64,000 nucleotides of DNA. Source: Heliocidaris tuberculata (lineage: Eukaryota > Echinodermata > Echinoidea > Camarodonta > Echinometridae). Shown piece by piece: positions 11,901 to 24,158 of the stretch; within the stretch, counting starts at the first letter, position 1, and each line of letters opens with the position of its first letter. The notes under the pieces are model-generated. The model worked only from the letters and a program-made list of their open reading frames with translations, did not search any database and was not told the origin of the DNA. Made by a program: the position numbers and the translations under genes. The stretch is from the NCBI GenBank assembly GCA_025618425.1, contig CM046846.1, positions 1,312,642 through 1,376,641 of the forward strand. Direction: 5' to 3'.

Positions 11901-12682
11901 GAATAGCTGCAGATTGAGGAGTTGATTCTTCTGCGCTTGTTAAGCTCAGGTTCACATCCTCGTTCAAAGGCACTGGATGAGAGTTGCTTATTTCATTTCT
12001 GTCTACTGTGCTTTCGTCGCTTACATTATTCTTAGAGGATTCATCATCGTTTTGCATATCTAAGATAGCGTAGGCATCATCTAACGCTTCATCTAACCCA
12101 ATATCAGAGTTACTATCAGACTCACTTTTAATTAACACATCATCTGGAATGTTTACATCCTCAGGAAGGTTTACATCCTCAGTTGAATGATCCATATGTG
12201 TATACGGTGAAACGCTTGGTGAAACGCTTGGTGAGTCGGTATCGTCACTACCTTGCAACAACTCTTTACCATCAGTGTCTAAAACTACAAACGCATCATC
12301 TATTGCCTGATCTACAATGTCGCGAGCTTGGTCCTGATACACTGCATCCTCCATGTTTTGATCACGTGATTTATCACCTGATCCATCACTCAGTCTATAG
12401 CTGTCCGGGTAGTCGTCTGATTGTTCCACCGTATCCATGGCATCAGCGAAATCGTCTACACTGCTATGGGTACTTTCACTGTCACTGCCGATACGCCTTC
12501 TCGCTTTATCGGCCTGGTTCGCGTCCTCCAGTTCCGTTTGTAACGATGAGGAATCGACCGCTGTACCGATCCCGCTGTCATCAGGGCCTTCGTTCGAGTT
12601 CGTTCGACGACGTTCCTCCTTGGACGGCGCCTTCTCTGGATTGTCGATGTCCGTGCCGAATTCGTCCTCGTCAGACTCCTCT
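8922..12682 (-). CDS. Main 3.76-kb exon of large acidic AKAP-like protein
   Basis: One uninterrupted exon of about 1253 codons, very rich in Asp, Glu, Ser and Val. The acceptor is TTGTTACAG above 12682; one base completes the previous codon, then EESDEDEFGTDID follows. Visible elements in order: ARDIVDQAIDDA (12292-12327), an exact fit to the amphipathic RII-binding pattern of A-kinase anchoring proteins; a related copy, GLDEALDDAYAILD (12058-12102); four repeats with core NVVA..ISNEM preceded by EHDLDREE (11119-11655), the last extended to LANEMVQDILYEIA; three spaced copies of [LIV]..L.GE (about 10589-10631, 10091-10131, 9578-9620); and two FALV motifs (9361-9375, 9301-9318). No catalytic domain is visible. 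Function is inferred: a scaffold tethering PKA near a membrane. An internal ATG at 12438 could give a form lacking the membrane segment. Confidence 0.85.
11119..11655 (-). repeat. Four intragenic repeats encoding NVVA..ISNEM helices
   Basis: Four protein repeats of about 30-36 residues in the main exon. Copies 1-3 start with EHDLDREE, EHDLDREE and EHDLSREE and carry NVVAGLISNEM, NVVADAISNEM and NVVADRISKEM. Copy 4 is more diverged (NRISVQNVVAESLANEM) and separated by about 50 residues. Each core is a predicted amphipathic helix with hydrophobics at 3-4 spacing; copy 4 matches the AKAP pattern except for Met at one Val/Leu/Ile position. The copies differ at the DNA level, so the duplication is old and the protein motif has been retained. 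Confidence 0.8.
12292..12327 (-). other. Candidate PKA RII-binding helix (AKAP motif)
   Basis: Encodes A-R-D-I-V-D-Q-A-I-D-D-A. The published AKAP pattern is [AVLISE]xx[AVLIF][AVLI]xx[AVLI][AVLIF]xx[AVLISE], and every constrained position fits: A, I, V, A, I, A. The core IVDxAI is the same as in the designed high-affinity peptide family AKAP-IS. In the form starting at exon 1a the helix lies at about residues 206-217, well after the predicted membrane segment, on the acidic side. The pattern is short and degenerate, so a match alone is not proof. Confidence 0.5.
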
Positions 12683-15600
12683 CTGTAACAAACAATAATA
12701 AAAGAGAGGGAGAAAGATTAGCAAGAACTTCATTATGCCTACAACTGAACATCGAATAATAGGATAGTACTTTTTTTTTTTTTGGTAGTTCCATCAATGC
12801 ACATTTCCCCCTGAAGAAGACAAGAAAATCATGGTGATCCGAACATTAATTTGCTCAGGCGAAAATTGCTCTGGATTTCATGTCATCAAAGATATATAGG
12901 GTAAGGGTTGCAATCAGGTTTAGACTTAGGGTAAATGTCAGTTGTGTGTAGTTGGAACTTGGATCCAGAGTCGAAGACTGGAATTTGTCTAGTGTAGGAA
13001 AATGACAGCGGAGCAATTATTGTCGCCGGATGCGATCGTACAACCAAAATTATTAGATCTGAAACATGCCTGCGAACAGAGCAAACAAAAGTGGAGTCCT
13101 TTCCACCATTGCTTTTACAAGAAGAGACAGTATTCAACAAAACACTCTCACGATCAAGCTCGTCTTTAGAGAACACACCATAAAGTTACTGCAATGAAGA
13201 ATTTCTCCCGTATCGTACCACACATTCGATAATTCAAAAAAGGCAAGGAGACACGATTGAGAACAAGTCCTTTGCGGAACAAGAAACCAAAAGCTTATCT
13301 GTTCAATTATGCTACAAGACCCACCTATTCATCATGATTCATATACATTTACCAGGCCTGCATTTACTATGAATCAACATCATAAGAATACACGACAGCG
13401 TTTTTCCCCATGAACACATATTGTTTGCAAGCCAAATGCTGGACTTTGGACTAAGTGTGCTTGTCATAAATGCACTGGAGATATAGCGACTTACATCTGC
13501 GCATATATTGATATTGCACAAAGCAAACATACCGACATAATTCAGTTGCTACATGTATGTTTATGATAATACAGTCGGTTCCGAATTACAAAAATAAAGT
13601 CCAATGTCAAACTTGGAGTGAATGATAATTATAAAAGAATATTCAACATTGCATACACAGTTATACGTAAATGCATCGAACACGTCTGTTTTCTTTACAA
13701 TAAAGTAAATGTCATGTTTGCAGTGATAAAATGAGGATTTATTTTGACCATTATCATATTTACATATTATCACTTTGAAATAATATGTACATGGACTGAC
13801 ACTCCGTGCAAAGGTCAGAAATTTAAATCTAAATTCACATATTCTTTCTAAAACTACTCAGACATAATACATCAGCCAAACGCGAATTTCTATTGCTATT
13901 AGTAATGGGCATGTTTTTGTAGATTTCATTATTACCCTTTTTTTTTTTTTTAAACAATATAATTATTCATGCAGGATATCGAAAACAAAAATAACAATGA
14001 CGTATAGTTTTTCTTTCAATGCACTTCCAAGAGCAGAACTCAAGGTCAACTTCAAAATAGTACACGCCTTAAAAAGTGCATTTGTTTTGACGACACTCAT
14101 TATAGTCTTCAATAGAAAGTACATCGTGCTAGAACTCCGGAACTTGGGGAACAAACCACTTCCAAAGAACGCAGGAATGGATCTCAACATCCACTGACCT
14201 TAAAATGTATTATGTTGTAATGCTACAATGTACAAATTATTTAGCAAGATAATCGTTATTTAGCCACCCACCGAAAGTTGGAAAGAGCAAGAACAGCACG
14301 TCAGCAACTAATCATAGTTCCTCGTTTAAAAAAAAGTCCCGTAAAATAGTATTGTAGACGTTTTGAGCATCCCCTGCCCTGCATGGGATGGATATCTGCG
14401 TAATTAAAAATGTAGCTATTAATTAGTAGTAGTATTATACTCAAAAGTAAAAGAAAGAACTTATTGGGTCATCACATGCAGACTTGCAAAAAAGTATTAC
14501 CGCTTAGTTGTAAACAAGAGTTGCCAATACCAAATCAAACAATGGTCCGTTGACAATGATCCCACGGATTACACAGGCCAGTTGGGACGAAAAGAAAATA
14601 CCTGAAATCATATGATGCAAATATCTATCGGCCTTCGTGTGTCATATTTCAAACATCGATCTTATTCCACTGAAGATTACTGATGTGAGGTGATGCTTTT
14701 TGCAAAATGATACGAGGCGAATAACCAGGCAAACGGTCGCAAACACTACCATTGTTGTTTCGTTTTCAGATCGCTCATGCTTCAGGTTAACAATTTTAGA
14801 GGTATATTTTCAAAGAATAGCAGGTTCAAGGTAGACCCATATTAAACCACAGGTATCCAACCAAAGAATCAAAATATTGTGAGTTCAACATTGCAGTGAA
14901 TGCTATAGAGGTAACATCTCTATGGCGATTATCAAAAGCTATTCCTGTATTCCCAATATGATAGCACATAGGTGTGGCAAACATTAGCCTGGTCCCGATG
15001 ATGTAACCGACCCCAGCACTGTTCTCCGGGGCATCTTTTCAAATTTGGAGAAAAAATAAATAAATCAGTCCTAAGAATGCAAAGTCAGGGGCTTTGGGGA
15101 CTCGTCAAATTTAAAATAAAAAATTATCCTCAAGACGAAAGGAACGAAAGGAGCCCAAAATGGCCACTCATTTGCATTCTCAGTTTTATTGTTGAAAATT
15201 TGAAATGAGCCCCTGGAGAAAATTCGATAGCCATTGGAGGGTATACAAGTGATATCGGGGGGAAGGGGTACCCTGAGCCGTCATGTGTTTTAAGCTCTTG
15301 GAAAGACCATATCTCTGTAAGTGATCATAGTTCTTTTCATCATCATAAAGAGGAATGAGGAAGGCTCACAAAGTAGTTGAAGAGATAAAAGGGGAAACAC
15401 GGAGAATAGGGCGAGAGGACATCAGAATGATGAAGATAACCAAAACAAGGAAAGTGAAAAGGTTATAAACAAAACATAGCACTTGATTTCCTGATTGATC
15501 CATGCATGACCTACAGTTATCAAGGCAGCTTGAGTCCCTGCAATACTATCTGGCTAAGCGATAGCATACTATAAATTAGTACTCTTTTTTAAAAAAATCC

Positions 15601-15963
15601 TTAGAGGGGAGGCACAGATAAATTTTCTGAAACCGAAGCAACCGATATCGTGAACGATCTGAGCTGTACATTCTTTCTCTGCCAGTGGGACGGGTCACCT
15701 TGATCATATTTCATGATAATTTGTCGCAGAGGTCGAGATCGCCTAAGTGCGAACGCTATACAAAAATGTAAGCACGTCAAAACAGAAACGTCTGTGCCAA
15801 TCTGAAGCCAATTAGGGTCACTATCTAACCTCGATTCCAAACATATAACGTCCAGTTAATTTTCATAGTTATTCAATGGATACATCAGAATATACACAGG
15901 TGCGTTCTGCGATAACTCCTTGATCAAATCTTAGTCACAGAATAGGAATGTAACGTTTTCGGA

Positions 15964-16001
15964 CTAAATCTAATCTAATCTAATCTAATCTAAATCTAAT
16001 C
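15964..16001. repeat. (TAATC)n pentanucleotide array
   Basis: About seven copies of TAATC with small interruptions. Pentanucleotide arrays of this type commonly mark the 3' end of CR1/L2-like LINEs. Here the flanking sequence gives no supporting reading frame, so a LINE origin is only a possibility. Confidence 0.6.
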
Positions 16002-16523
16002 CTCGGTCGTCAACATGCTCCATGTCAACCAAATTCCTATGTTCAAAGCAACTCTCATTTATATCTATGCAATTTCTATAAACTATTTATTTATGTTATG
16101 CGTTTAAATTATATCGTATTATCTGATTTATATACGTTGTCTGTAGAACTGTGCATGTATCTGCTAGGCCCTGCTTGATTGAATTTATTGTACTGGGCCA
16201 TATCTGTTATTTTGCATGTCTCTATCTATTTATATATTCTCATAAATGAATAGTGTTAACTATAATGACGCTTTGTGGATTGGAGGGGGGGGGTGACAAA
16301 CCTTGCTGCTAATGACTATAATTACATGAATCGAAAGGAAAAGCAAAGCTACAATGAGAAACGTCTGGCTTCAAATGTCACCTTATGATCGATAGAGTGA
16401 GCTTTAGTCATTCAGTTTTCATTTCGAAAACTTAATCCATCAACGCCCCCCTTTTGTGTACATGTCTCTCTTTCTATCTTCTCGCAGTCTAACCTCATTT
16501 CCCATCAATGCATTGGCTCCAAT

Positions 16524-16528
<5 letters not shown>

Positions 16529-16559
<31 letters not shown>

Positions 16560-16701
16560 CTCTTGTTAAAAACAGATGAGTGAAATCATAATAATGTTAA
16601 TATATCTACATGTAAATCGTCTTTATACCAGTAATTTTTTCTGTAGCATATATTGTGCATGGGGTAAAACTGTTTACTCTCTCTCTCTCTCTCTCTCTCT
16701 T
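16529..16701. repeat. Two (CT)n microsatellites
   Basis: CT runs at about 16529-16561 and 16675-16701, separated by AT-rich DNA. The sequence after each run is similar (TTGTTAAAAACAGATGAGTGAA and TTGAGAACAAATGAGTGAA), which suggests a local duplication of about 140 bp that includes the repeat. Confidence 0.75.
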
Positions 16702-18501
16702 TGAGAACAAATGAGTGAATATTAAATATTGATTTTAATATCATCTACTTGAAAGTCATCTACATAAGTTTTTCTTTTATACGAACTATGATTGTGGGCA
16801 GAACCATTGGCTACAACAACAGGACCAGAGATATGCCATAAGCATCCATAGCTATACTTTACTGTTTCAATACTGTATGTGGCAACGAGAGGCTCCTATA
16901 ATAATACATCATCCCAAATTTTAGAAGTAAGTGATGGTTATCACGCGAGTATTTAATGGCCAAGGAGAGCCAGTGCATTCCATAAGAACAACGTCATTGT
17001 TAATTGAGATGATCTTCAGGGCATCCATCGGGGCACTCAAAATGATTTCCCTGGTTACCAAGGTTACATGTCGTCGAACATGTGATTAATTCATGAATTG
17101 CGACCCAAAATGTTATAGATTATTGGGTGGGAAGAGGTTATAAGAAATGATACAATGTTCAGGTACAAGTTCGCCGACATTCATTTAAAACGCGCAATTG
17201 AAATTAACATGCATTTCAAATTGGATTTTGGCGAACTTGTACTTTTGACGGTTTCGTGAAGCGATACCCGCGTGGAAATAATCAGCATAGATCGACTATA
17301 AATGACTCTGCTTCTTATTATGAAACAAATCACAGTTTTAATTATTAGGTATCAAAATGATTGAGTAAGCAGTGACTTGGTGATGCCGCGTTACAAACGC
17401 TGTTTCATACAATACTATATCCATTGCAGACGTGCTTGTCGCAATAGAGGATTGATTTAAGCTGTTGTGATCCACTATCTTCCGAGAGCTTTGAAGGGTT
17501 ATAAGTTAATATCAGTAATATCAATAATACTCGGGTAAAGGGCAAAAGGAAATCATGGAAATCAGAGATATGTTGCGTGACAGGATATCATGATGTACTC
17601 GGAACATTAAGGGGAAGTACTTAATATGGCATATGTCAAATGCTCTTTACATAATTATGAGTGAATTAGGTTTCTATATTCAGGAATAGTTCTGGATCGT
17701 ATTTTTATGTCTTCTCTCGACTGCACATCAAAACAAGTCAATAGTATTTACAAGCACTCATCAACTAGACCGAAACTCATAAGTGTTGGGCTTATATTAC
17801 GGCTATACATCTGATATATTATTACAAATTAGGCACAGGTATACTTGAAGATCAAAACTTGTTAATTATATGTTTTTGTTTGGAAGAAAAAAGAAGAGTC
17901 AGTCATGTATACGCCCACGCCATATAAATATTATCCTCTGTTACTACTACACTCGGCAACTCAAATCAAAACGACCTACATTGTTCTGAGCAATCAGCCA
18001 CAACACATTAATGAAATTTGTATATTCAGCGTACATGCACATTCTGAATTTGGAAATTTCAATCATTAGGGCTTGTTCTTTTTTCTTTTTTTAAATTTTG
18101 ATGTGATTCATTTATTTCTCTTCATGATCCTGCCAGAAAAATCAAGTCAAAACTATGCCTGATTGAAATATGAAACATATTTGAATGAAATACAACTTGA
18201 GGTGAGAGCCTATAACAGCGCGTGAGGAGAGACAGAGAGGAGATACACAGTAGTATATAAACACATATTTATTATCTTTCACCACCCCACTCTCCTCCCT
18301 GGAAGATCAGCAAAATATTTACAAAACAGGAAATGTCGAACCTGCATAGAGAAGAAATATAATTTGGGATATTTATACCAACCCCCATGACAATACATAC
18401 CTTTGATTGGATAGAATAGCCAGGGACTGATCGTATTCACACAAACTATACACCCTGGAATCTGAGTATGATATCAAAATGCCTCATCCTCGTCACGAGT
18501 T

Positions 18502-18795
18502 CTAAAGGTAATGGAATGCAGGACAAAATGCAGATGTATAAACGAATTGTCCTCGCATACAACTAAATGCACCTTTTTCTGTACCTCTGGTAACGGCATT
18601 CAAAACCAACAAATTGCCTTTCTTGTTCCGATTCCCTTTTGTGGTATACGAGCGGCAAACAGATCGCCAGGATTTGTGCACGATGCCGGAACGAAAAGAA
18701 ATCAGTTTGGTACTCGGATTTTGAGTGATGACGAGTTGTAAAAGTATGGCGGAAACGAGCAGAGAACAAAACAAAAATGCTCGTATTTCTACCAT
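18502..18795 (-). CDS. Candidate small secreted protein, nested in intron
   Basis: ATG-initiated frame of 97 codons. Residues 1-25 look like a classical signal peptide: MVEIRA, then a hydrophobic core FLFCSLLVSAILLQLVIT, followed by Q and a Pro-containing stretch. The predicted mature part, about 72 residues, is basic (clusters KSWRSVCRSY, KGNRNKKGN) with three Cys, consistent with a small secreted peptide or the first exon of a longer one; a possible donor AG|GTACAG occurs about two-thirds through. A TATA-like TGTATAAC lies about 80 bp upstream on the same strand. It sits inside an intron of the acidic gene, same strand. No family recognised. The frame could be chance; the signal-like start is the only real support. 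Confidence 0.33.
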   Translation of the reverse strand: MVEIRAFLFCSLLVSAILLQLVITQNPSTKLISFRSGIVHKSWRSVCRSYTTKGNRNKKGNLLVLNAVTRGTEKGAFSCMRGQFVYTSAFCPAFHYL

Positions 18796-19779
18796 TCAAG
18801 CAAAAGAACAGCTCTGGACTGAATGCAAAATCCTTTCATCAAATAGGCCTTGTTTGATTCTAAATACGTTATACACTTCAGTTGAGGCGGTGTATGTCCC
18901 TTCGCAGCGGAGCGCCGTCTAGATCTGACCCCTGAGCTATGGGGTGATGGGCCGTCAACGTTAATGAGGTTCTTGTTTTGACAGCCCTCCCTTCCAGCTA
19001 TGAGCCTCCCATTCCACTGCTCTTTGTGAGAGGGCAAAGTTTAATAATTAATATGCCACTTTATTTCACGCGTAATAACTGTCATCAGATCAGGAGGAAT
19101 GATTAATGGTGAATAATTATGGTTATCGATGGGGCAAAATAAATGAGAGGATAAATTACAAAGCGATTTTAGGGGATTCCCCGAATGCTGAAGGTAAATG
19201 GGCGTGGTACATACCCCATTCCTCATCCCTAAGCAACCTTTCTTTACTATCTACTTATTAGACTTTAATGTTTACCACCAAATGTTTTGCCCCTATTTTA
19301 AGTTGGTAAGGACCGTCATACATCTACATGTACATGAATTTAGTCCTACTTGATAACATCGATTGAAAATTGCCATTAAATTTCAATTTTTATCATGAAA
19401 AACACAAAACCGTGACTGGTTTCGAGCATCTGCACATTGTATATGTTTAATTTGTTTGAATCAAGTCCTGATGATCACACACTTTGGATTTTAACCATGA
19501 GTCTTTGAGGAGGAGTACTTGTAAAGATAAAACAAGATTTTATCCCCGCAGATCAAGTGGACTTTGATAAGATAATTTGTTTTAAATTTTAGGTCAAGTC
19601 TGTCCACATCAGAATGAAGTACGATTTTTAAAATTTGCAAAAAGATATACTGAATATAATGTCATCATAAATGCAACGAAAATTTTTCAATAACTTACTT
19701 ATCTTACTTATGCAAAACGTATATATCAACTCAATTATTTTAAACAAATGTACTATTAGGGAAAATGCAAAGGGACGAA

Positions 19780-19801
19780 GCCCCCCCCCCCCCCCCCCCC
19801 C
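19780..19801. repeat. Poly-C run
   Basis: About 20 consecutive C residues. It produces poly-Pro and poly-Gly frames that are not genes. Confidence 0.85.
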
Positions 19802-20184
19802 TGCTTGCAGATTGTGGGATATAGTTTGGAAGATTCAAAATACAAAGGTGAAGTGCTATTAATACGGGCCTATAATTATCGTATTGCTGCCGAAAGAAAT
19901 CATAGTAACAGTTCTGCCTATATTCACCCACTAGAGTATGTCATGTTAGACATACTATTCCTATTTGTTTAGATTGCATTATGTAATCCAGCTTTTTAAT
20001 GACGACCCCTGTATTATAAATATCTTCCACAGAACAATGTAGAAAGAAAGAAACTATATTATACCAACTGCTTCAATATCAGCCAAACAACAAGTAATCA
20101 TGCCTGTATCAAGTCATTGGGCATTTAAGATGACAGGAAATAAATCAAACTGTATACAAGTCACAACGAAGCAGCATTACTCAC

Positions 20185-20504
20185 TTTTCATTGACATTAA
20201 TATTACTATTTTCATCCTTCTCATTCTTGTCATCCTCCATCCCGTCACTATCATCGACATCGTCGTCGTCATCATCACCATCATCGTTGTCATCACCATC
20301 ATCAGCTTCGAGAGCCCGAATACGATTATAGACAACACCAAGTACCAGTCCGGGAAAGATATTGCTCATTACGAACATGATGGATGCCAATTGTTCGATG
20401 GTCGATTTTTCTTCCCCTTCCCCGTCATCCAACCCCTCAACTATTCCACTTGAGTCCAAACAGGCATCCATTACCGATGCATCACTCACTGATGCATCCA
20501 TCAT
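20185..20504 (-). CDS. Alternative first exon (1b) of the acidic gene, with membrane segment
   Basis: Starts at ATG ATG at 20504 with an in-frame TAA immediately before it, and ends at donor GAAAA|GTGAGT after 20185. It gives 106 codons plus two bases; the two bases AA join the A at 12682 to make Lys, then the main exon continues in frame (EESDEDE). Residues 37-61 (QLASIMFVMSNIFPGLVLGV...) form a likely membrane span, preceded by an acidic 30-residue head and followed by an Asp run within residues 68-92. This is the same layout as exon 1a, and the donor phase is the same. It may instead be an internal exon spliced after 1a through a weak acceptor near 20449 (CTCAAG|TGG), which would give a two-span protein; the poor pyrimidine tract argues against that. 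Predicted length with this exon is 2038 aa. Confidence 0.6.
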
Positions 20505-20665
20505 TTATCTCCCACTATTTTGGCGCCAATTATCATCTTGGTTCCAACTTCGGATGAGACATAATAACCATAAAAACTCATGCAGACCAGAGCTATCTGT
20601 TTGTCTATAGCTGTCTATGAGCAGCTTAGGGACAATGTGTGAAGTTGGTCCGATATTAGTCGTCT

Positions 20666-20667
<2 letters not shown>

Positions 20668-20723
<56 letters not shown>
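20668..20723. repeat. (TC)n microsatellite
   Basis: Uninterrupted TC array of about 28 copies just upstream of exon 1b (on the minus strand). Confidence 0.95.
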
Positions 20724-20726
<3 letters not shown>

Positions 20727-21583
20727 AAGTTTTGACCAGAGTTAACTTAGTTAAATAAATCAAAATAAACTAAGGAAGGTCGGACGTGGCGTCATGACTT
20801 GTATTCCAACTGGTGAATGATCGCTTTAGCGCTCAGTGCTGATATAATCACATTTCATTTTGAATAGAAATTATGATATTAACGACACTGTGATTACGGT
20901 CGTATATGTAGGAAATAATATTTCTGGGTTCAATATCGAAAATGAATGATGAACTGACGATATGTGCATGTAAATCTTATTGGGTGCTATTTTTCATGAC
21001 CCGCTCTTTTTTTTCTTCTTATTTCTTTTTTTTTTTTTCTCTCTTTTTTTCTTCTTTTATAGGATATCATTTATAATCCAAATCACATTATCATTAACAT
21101 TTTTATGAAATATTTGAATGTAAATTAAGGCATTAGTAATACATTCAAAAGTAACTTACTATTTCTTCATAATACATTTCGGTTTCCTTTCTCATTTACT
21201 CATTTTTTAACCATATATTCGGTATTATCATGAACCCCCCCCCCCCCAACAATAATTATTACAATTCTTATGTGTCAACCTATATAACGACGCCAGGAAG
21301 TTGGAATACAACCCCGAGATGTCAAAAACCATTCCACCTACGGCAGTCCAGTATGCCTATTGGTTAATGTTTAACTAGTATAACGTGATTGGTATTTACA
21401 TGGACTAATCATCGTTGTTATTGCATTCCATACGCCGTGGGTAGACAAGGTAAAACAAAATACCCAACCCAGCGGCATATCGGTTGTGATAACTAATTGA
21501 CTCATAAAAATCAATCATCGGATATACATTTCTTGAATAACGTTTGTATATCATTTACCACAAGAGAAATAAAAATACTATAT

Positions 21584-22315
21584 CAGGGCCCTCTTGCATA
21601 AAAAGTTGCGATTAAAAGAGAATGAAACCCTGGGGAATTATCCATTTTAATGAAAAGAGAGGATAGAGAGAAGCAATTTTTAAAAAGTTCCATCAAAATC
21701 GGTTACGAAATGAAAAAGTTATGAAAGTTTGAAAAGTCTCAGTTTACTTTCTATGGCGATCCTCAAATTGGCAATGTTGCTTCAAAATGGCAGGTTGTAG
21801 TACAACTCTCAATATATTTTGTACACAAAATTTCATATTTTCTCCATTATCTCAAAAGATGCTGCACTTGTCTTTTTGTGAACTCAACATATGTTGTGTC
21901 AAATACATTTTCCCGTGACATATCTTGAGGTAAGGAGACAAGCTGCACTTTGAGAGATAATGGGGAAAATATAAAATTCTGTGTACAAAACATATGGAGA
22001 GTTGTACAACTAAACCTGTCACTTTGAAGCAGCATTGCCAATATGAGGATCGCCATAGAAACTAAATTGAGACTTTTCAAACTTCCATAACTTTTTCATT
22101 ACGTAACCGCTTTTGATGGAACTTTTTAAAAATTGCTTTTCTCTATCCCTCTTTTCATTACAATTGATTTTCCCCCAGAATTTCATTCTCCTTTAAAGGG
22201 AACTCAAAAAATTAAACGCAAATTGATTTTCAACCAATCAGGATCGCGTATTTTGGATTTGCGTTTAATTTTTCGAGTTGCGTTTAATCGCAACTCTTTA
22301 TGCAAGAGGGCCCTG
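21584..22315. mobile_element. Outer MITE with CAGGGCCCTCTTGCATA ends
   Basis: The left end CAGGGCCCTCTTGCATAAA is matched at the right by TTTATGCAAGAGGGCCCTG, and the match runs inward through GTTGCGATTAAA. The right arm also carries its own fold-back, AATTAAACGCAAAT answered by ATTTGCGTTTAATT. A second palindromic element (21612-22198) interrupts it, so the outer element is the older insertion. No coding frame for a transposase. Confidence 0.8.
21612..22198. mobile_element. Palindromic MITE (family B), nested copy
   Basis: Near-perfect palindrome of about 585 bp. The left end is TTAAAAGAGAATGAAACCC and the right end is AATTTCATTCTCCTTTAA. Inside, each arm carries ATTGGCAATGTTGCTTC and GTACACAAAATTTCATATTTT-type words in opposite orientation. 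The other copy in this window is at 57473-57957. It is inserted at a TTAA-type sequence inside the outer element. Such long palindromes would form hairpin RNA if transcribed. Confidence 0.85.
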
Positions 22316-23721
22316 GATGTTCCAATAATCCAGCACATTCACAGTAAATGATTGTTGTGTAATGGATGGGAATTGTATATAAATTTCGGTTTTGCCATCA
22401 GGGAATTCAAAGTGTTTTTCGAGTTTCTGATTCATCTGAACAACTGCAAAAATGACCATAAAGCTTTCTAGTTAAAAGATAATCTACAATTGCCACTCTC
22501 CAACTAACAGGTGAAGTAAATATTACCCGGTATAGCTAGCAGGGTATCTTAGCTTTTAACCAAAGGCAGGATAAAAGTTAGCAGGCATGAACGTTATATG
22601 ATAATGCCTTAACATGGAAACGGTGCATTCATATGATATAAATTGGTGAGTGTATCATACTACTAGTATCTTATTGAATATGGATGTGGAGCGATCTTAT
22701 ATGATTAAGAAAAAAAGAGGAAGTTTAAATAACATTTTTGGGAGGTGCAGTCAAGGTACATTTCGATTTTTTCTATCATGCCGCAGATATTTTTTTCTCA
22801 GAATAAACCACTTGTCATCGTCATGATCGTACTTGCATTAACATGAACATACTTTGTAATTAAACAAACATTACCATGGCAAGCAGATGCATACATTTAG
22901 CATCAACAGCTTTGGGAAAGGATTACAAGCATAATGATCACCACCGAGGCCCATATTCATGAAGCCTATACTAGTAGGCCTAGACTTGTCAGCTAACTAT
23001 AGGCCTACGTTAGCGGAATAATAACTTAGTAAGCTGGGCACGGGAAGTGAACCTCTCCTTGGGATCACAGTGTCCACTCAATCAGGGGAAAGAAACGTTT
23101 TCAAACACAACAAAATCTAAGATTTGTGAAAACCTGACACTTTTCACTTCCATAAAATCACGCAATTGTCGCAATGAAAATATTTGTAGATCCTACCATT
23201 AATCCAAGTTTTCTTTATACACGTTATAAAACACTTGCTACGGATATTATAGAGGCTCTCGTAAACTCTGCTTCCAATAGATCTAAGAGTTCATACTTCT
23301 GAACTGCGCAAGCTTGGACCAGTGTTCTAAATTCATACTGTACATCAATATGTTCTACCCCACCCGCTCTCTTGTTGCCTACAAACATCCAGTGGAGCAT
23401 AAATAATTAAATAATTCATTTTTCATCGGGTTTTCACAAAGAACGACAATTGTCTACATACTATGGCCATTCAACACCACAACAATACACCGCTGGTGTA
23501 TGTTGCCTCTCCCATGCATTCTTCTCTAGCCCCTCTACAAACAAGTAGTTTCGATATTAGAGACCCGCTGGTTTCTGTACTTTCAAACTGGATTCCTGGG
23601 GTGATTACTATGGAGAAAACATGGTTGGCATGAAAAGCGAAACAAGTTCAGATGTGACCCCCGGATGCATACCTGGGGCTAGGTCGCTATGTCAATCTGA
23701 AGCACAGTTGTGATATCATAC

Positions 23722-23854
23722 CTGGGCCCTGTTTCATAAAACTTGTCATCATTGACAAGTTGCAATAACTGTTATAAGCTACTGAAATTCTTGCATCTGA
23801 TTGGCTGAGAGCAAATTAAAAATCACCGACAAGACACTTGATGAAACGCCCCCT
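23722..23854. mobile_element. Short MITE with GGGCCCTGTTTCATAAA ends
   Basis: Left end GGGCCCTGTTTCATAAAACTTG, right end CACTTGATGAAACGCCCCC. The inverted ends are imperfect over about 20 bp. Internal TTGTCATCATTGACAA is a small palindrome. Confidence 0.65.
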
Positions 23855-24106
23855 GGTACACTTTGATTTGAAACTTCAAGTGACATCATCCAATAACAAC
23901 ATGCAGGTGGTAAAGTTTGTATTCTATACGGGAGTGATAGAGTCATAAATAGAGCATTGTCTCTCTTTTAAGCAATATACTGTGGAATAAATAAACAAAG
24001 TAAGACAAAGTTTCCAGCAAAAAGGAGGAGGTAAAGCATAGTTTTCGATTTGAATAGAGGACACCGTAACATGGTTCTTATATTGTAGTACAGTGACCCT
24101 TTCATC

Positions 24107-24110
<4 letters not shown>

Positions 24111-24154
<44 letters not shown>
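24111..24154. repeat. (CT)n microsatellite
   Basis: About 22 CT copies without interruption. Confidence 0.95.

Positions 24155-24158
<4 letters not shown>

Larger units (their letters stand above)
12683..20184 (-). other. Intron of the acidic gene (7.5 kb)
   Basis: Lies between the donor GAAAA|GTGAGT at 20185/20184 and the acceptor at 12683/12682; both flanks are phase 2. It holds a candidate small secreted-protein ORF (18502-18795), a (TAATC)n array, CT microsatellites and a poly-C run at 19780-19801. From 12690 to about 15960 I see only AT-rich sequence with stops in all frames and no clear repeat family. Confidence 0.6.

Noticed and set aside
6839..12797. Several 60-200-codon frames on plus and in other minus frames across the acidic gene exons
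   Set aside because: Shadows of the biased coding sequence; no start context, no domain, and they overlap the better-supported frame.
20100..20453. Plus-strand Ile/Val-rich frame opposite exon 1b
   Set aside because: Complement of the Asp-rich coding repeat of exon 1b.
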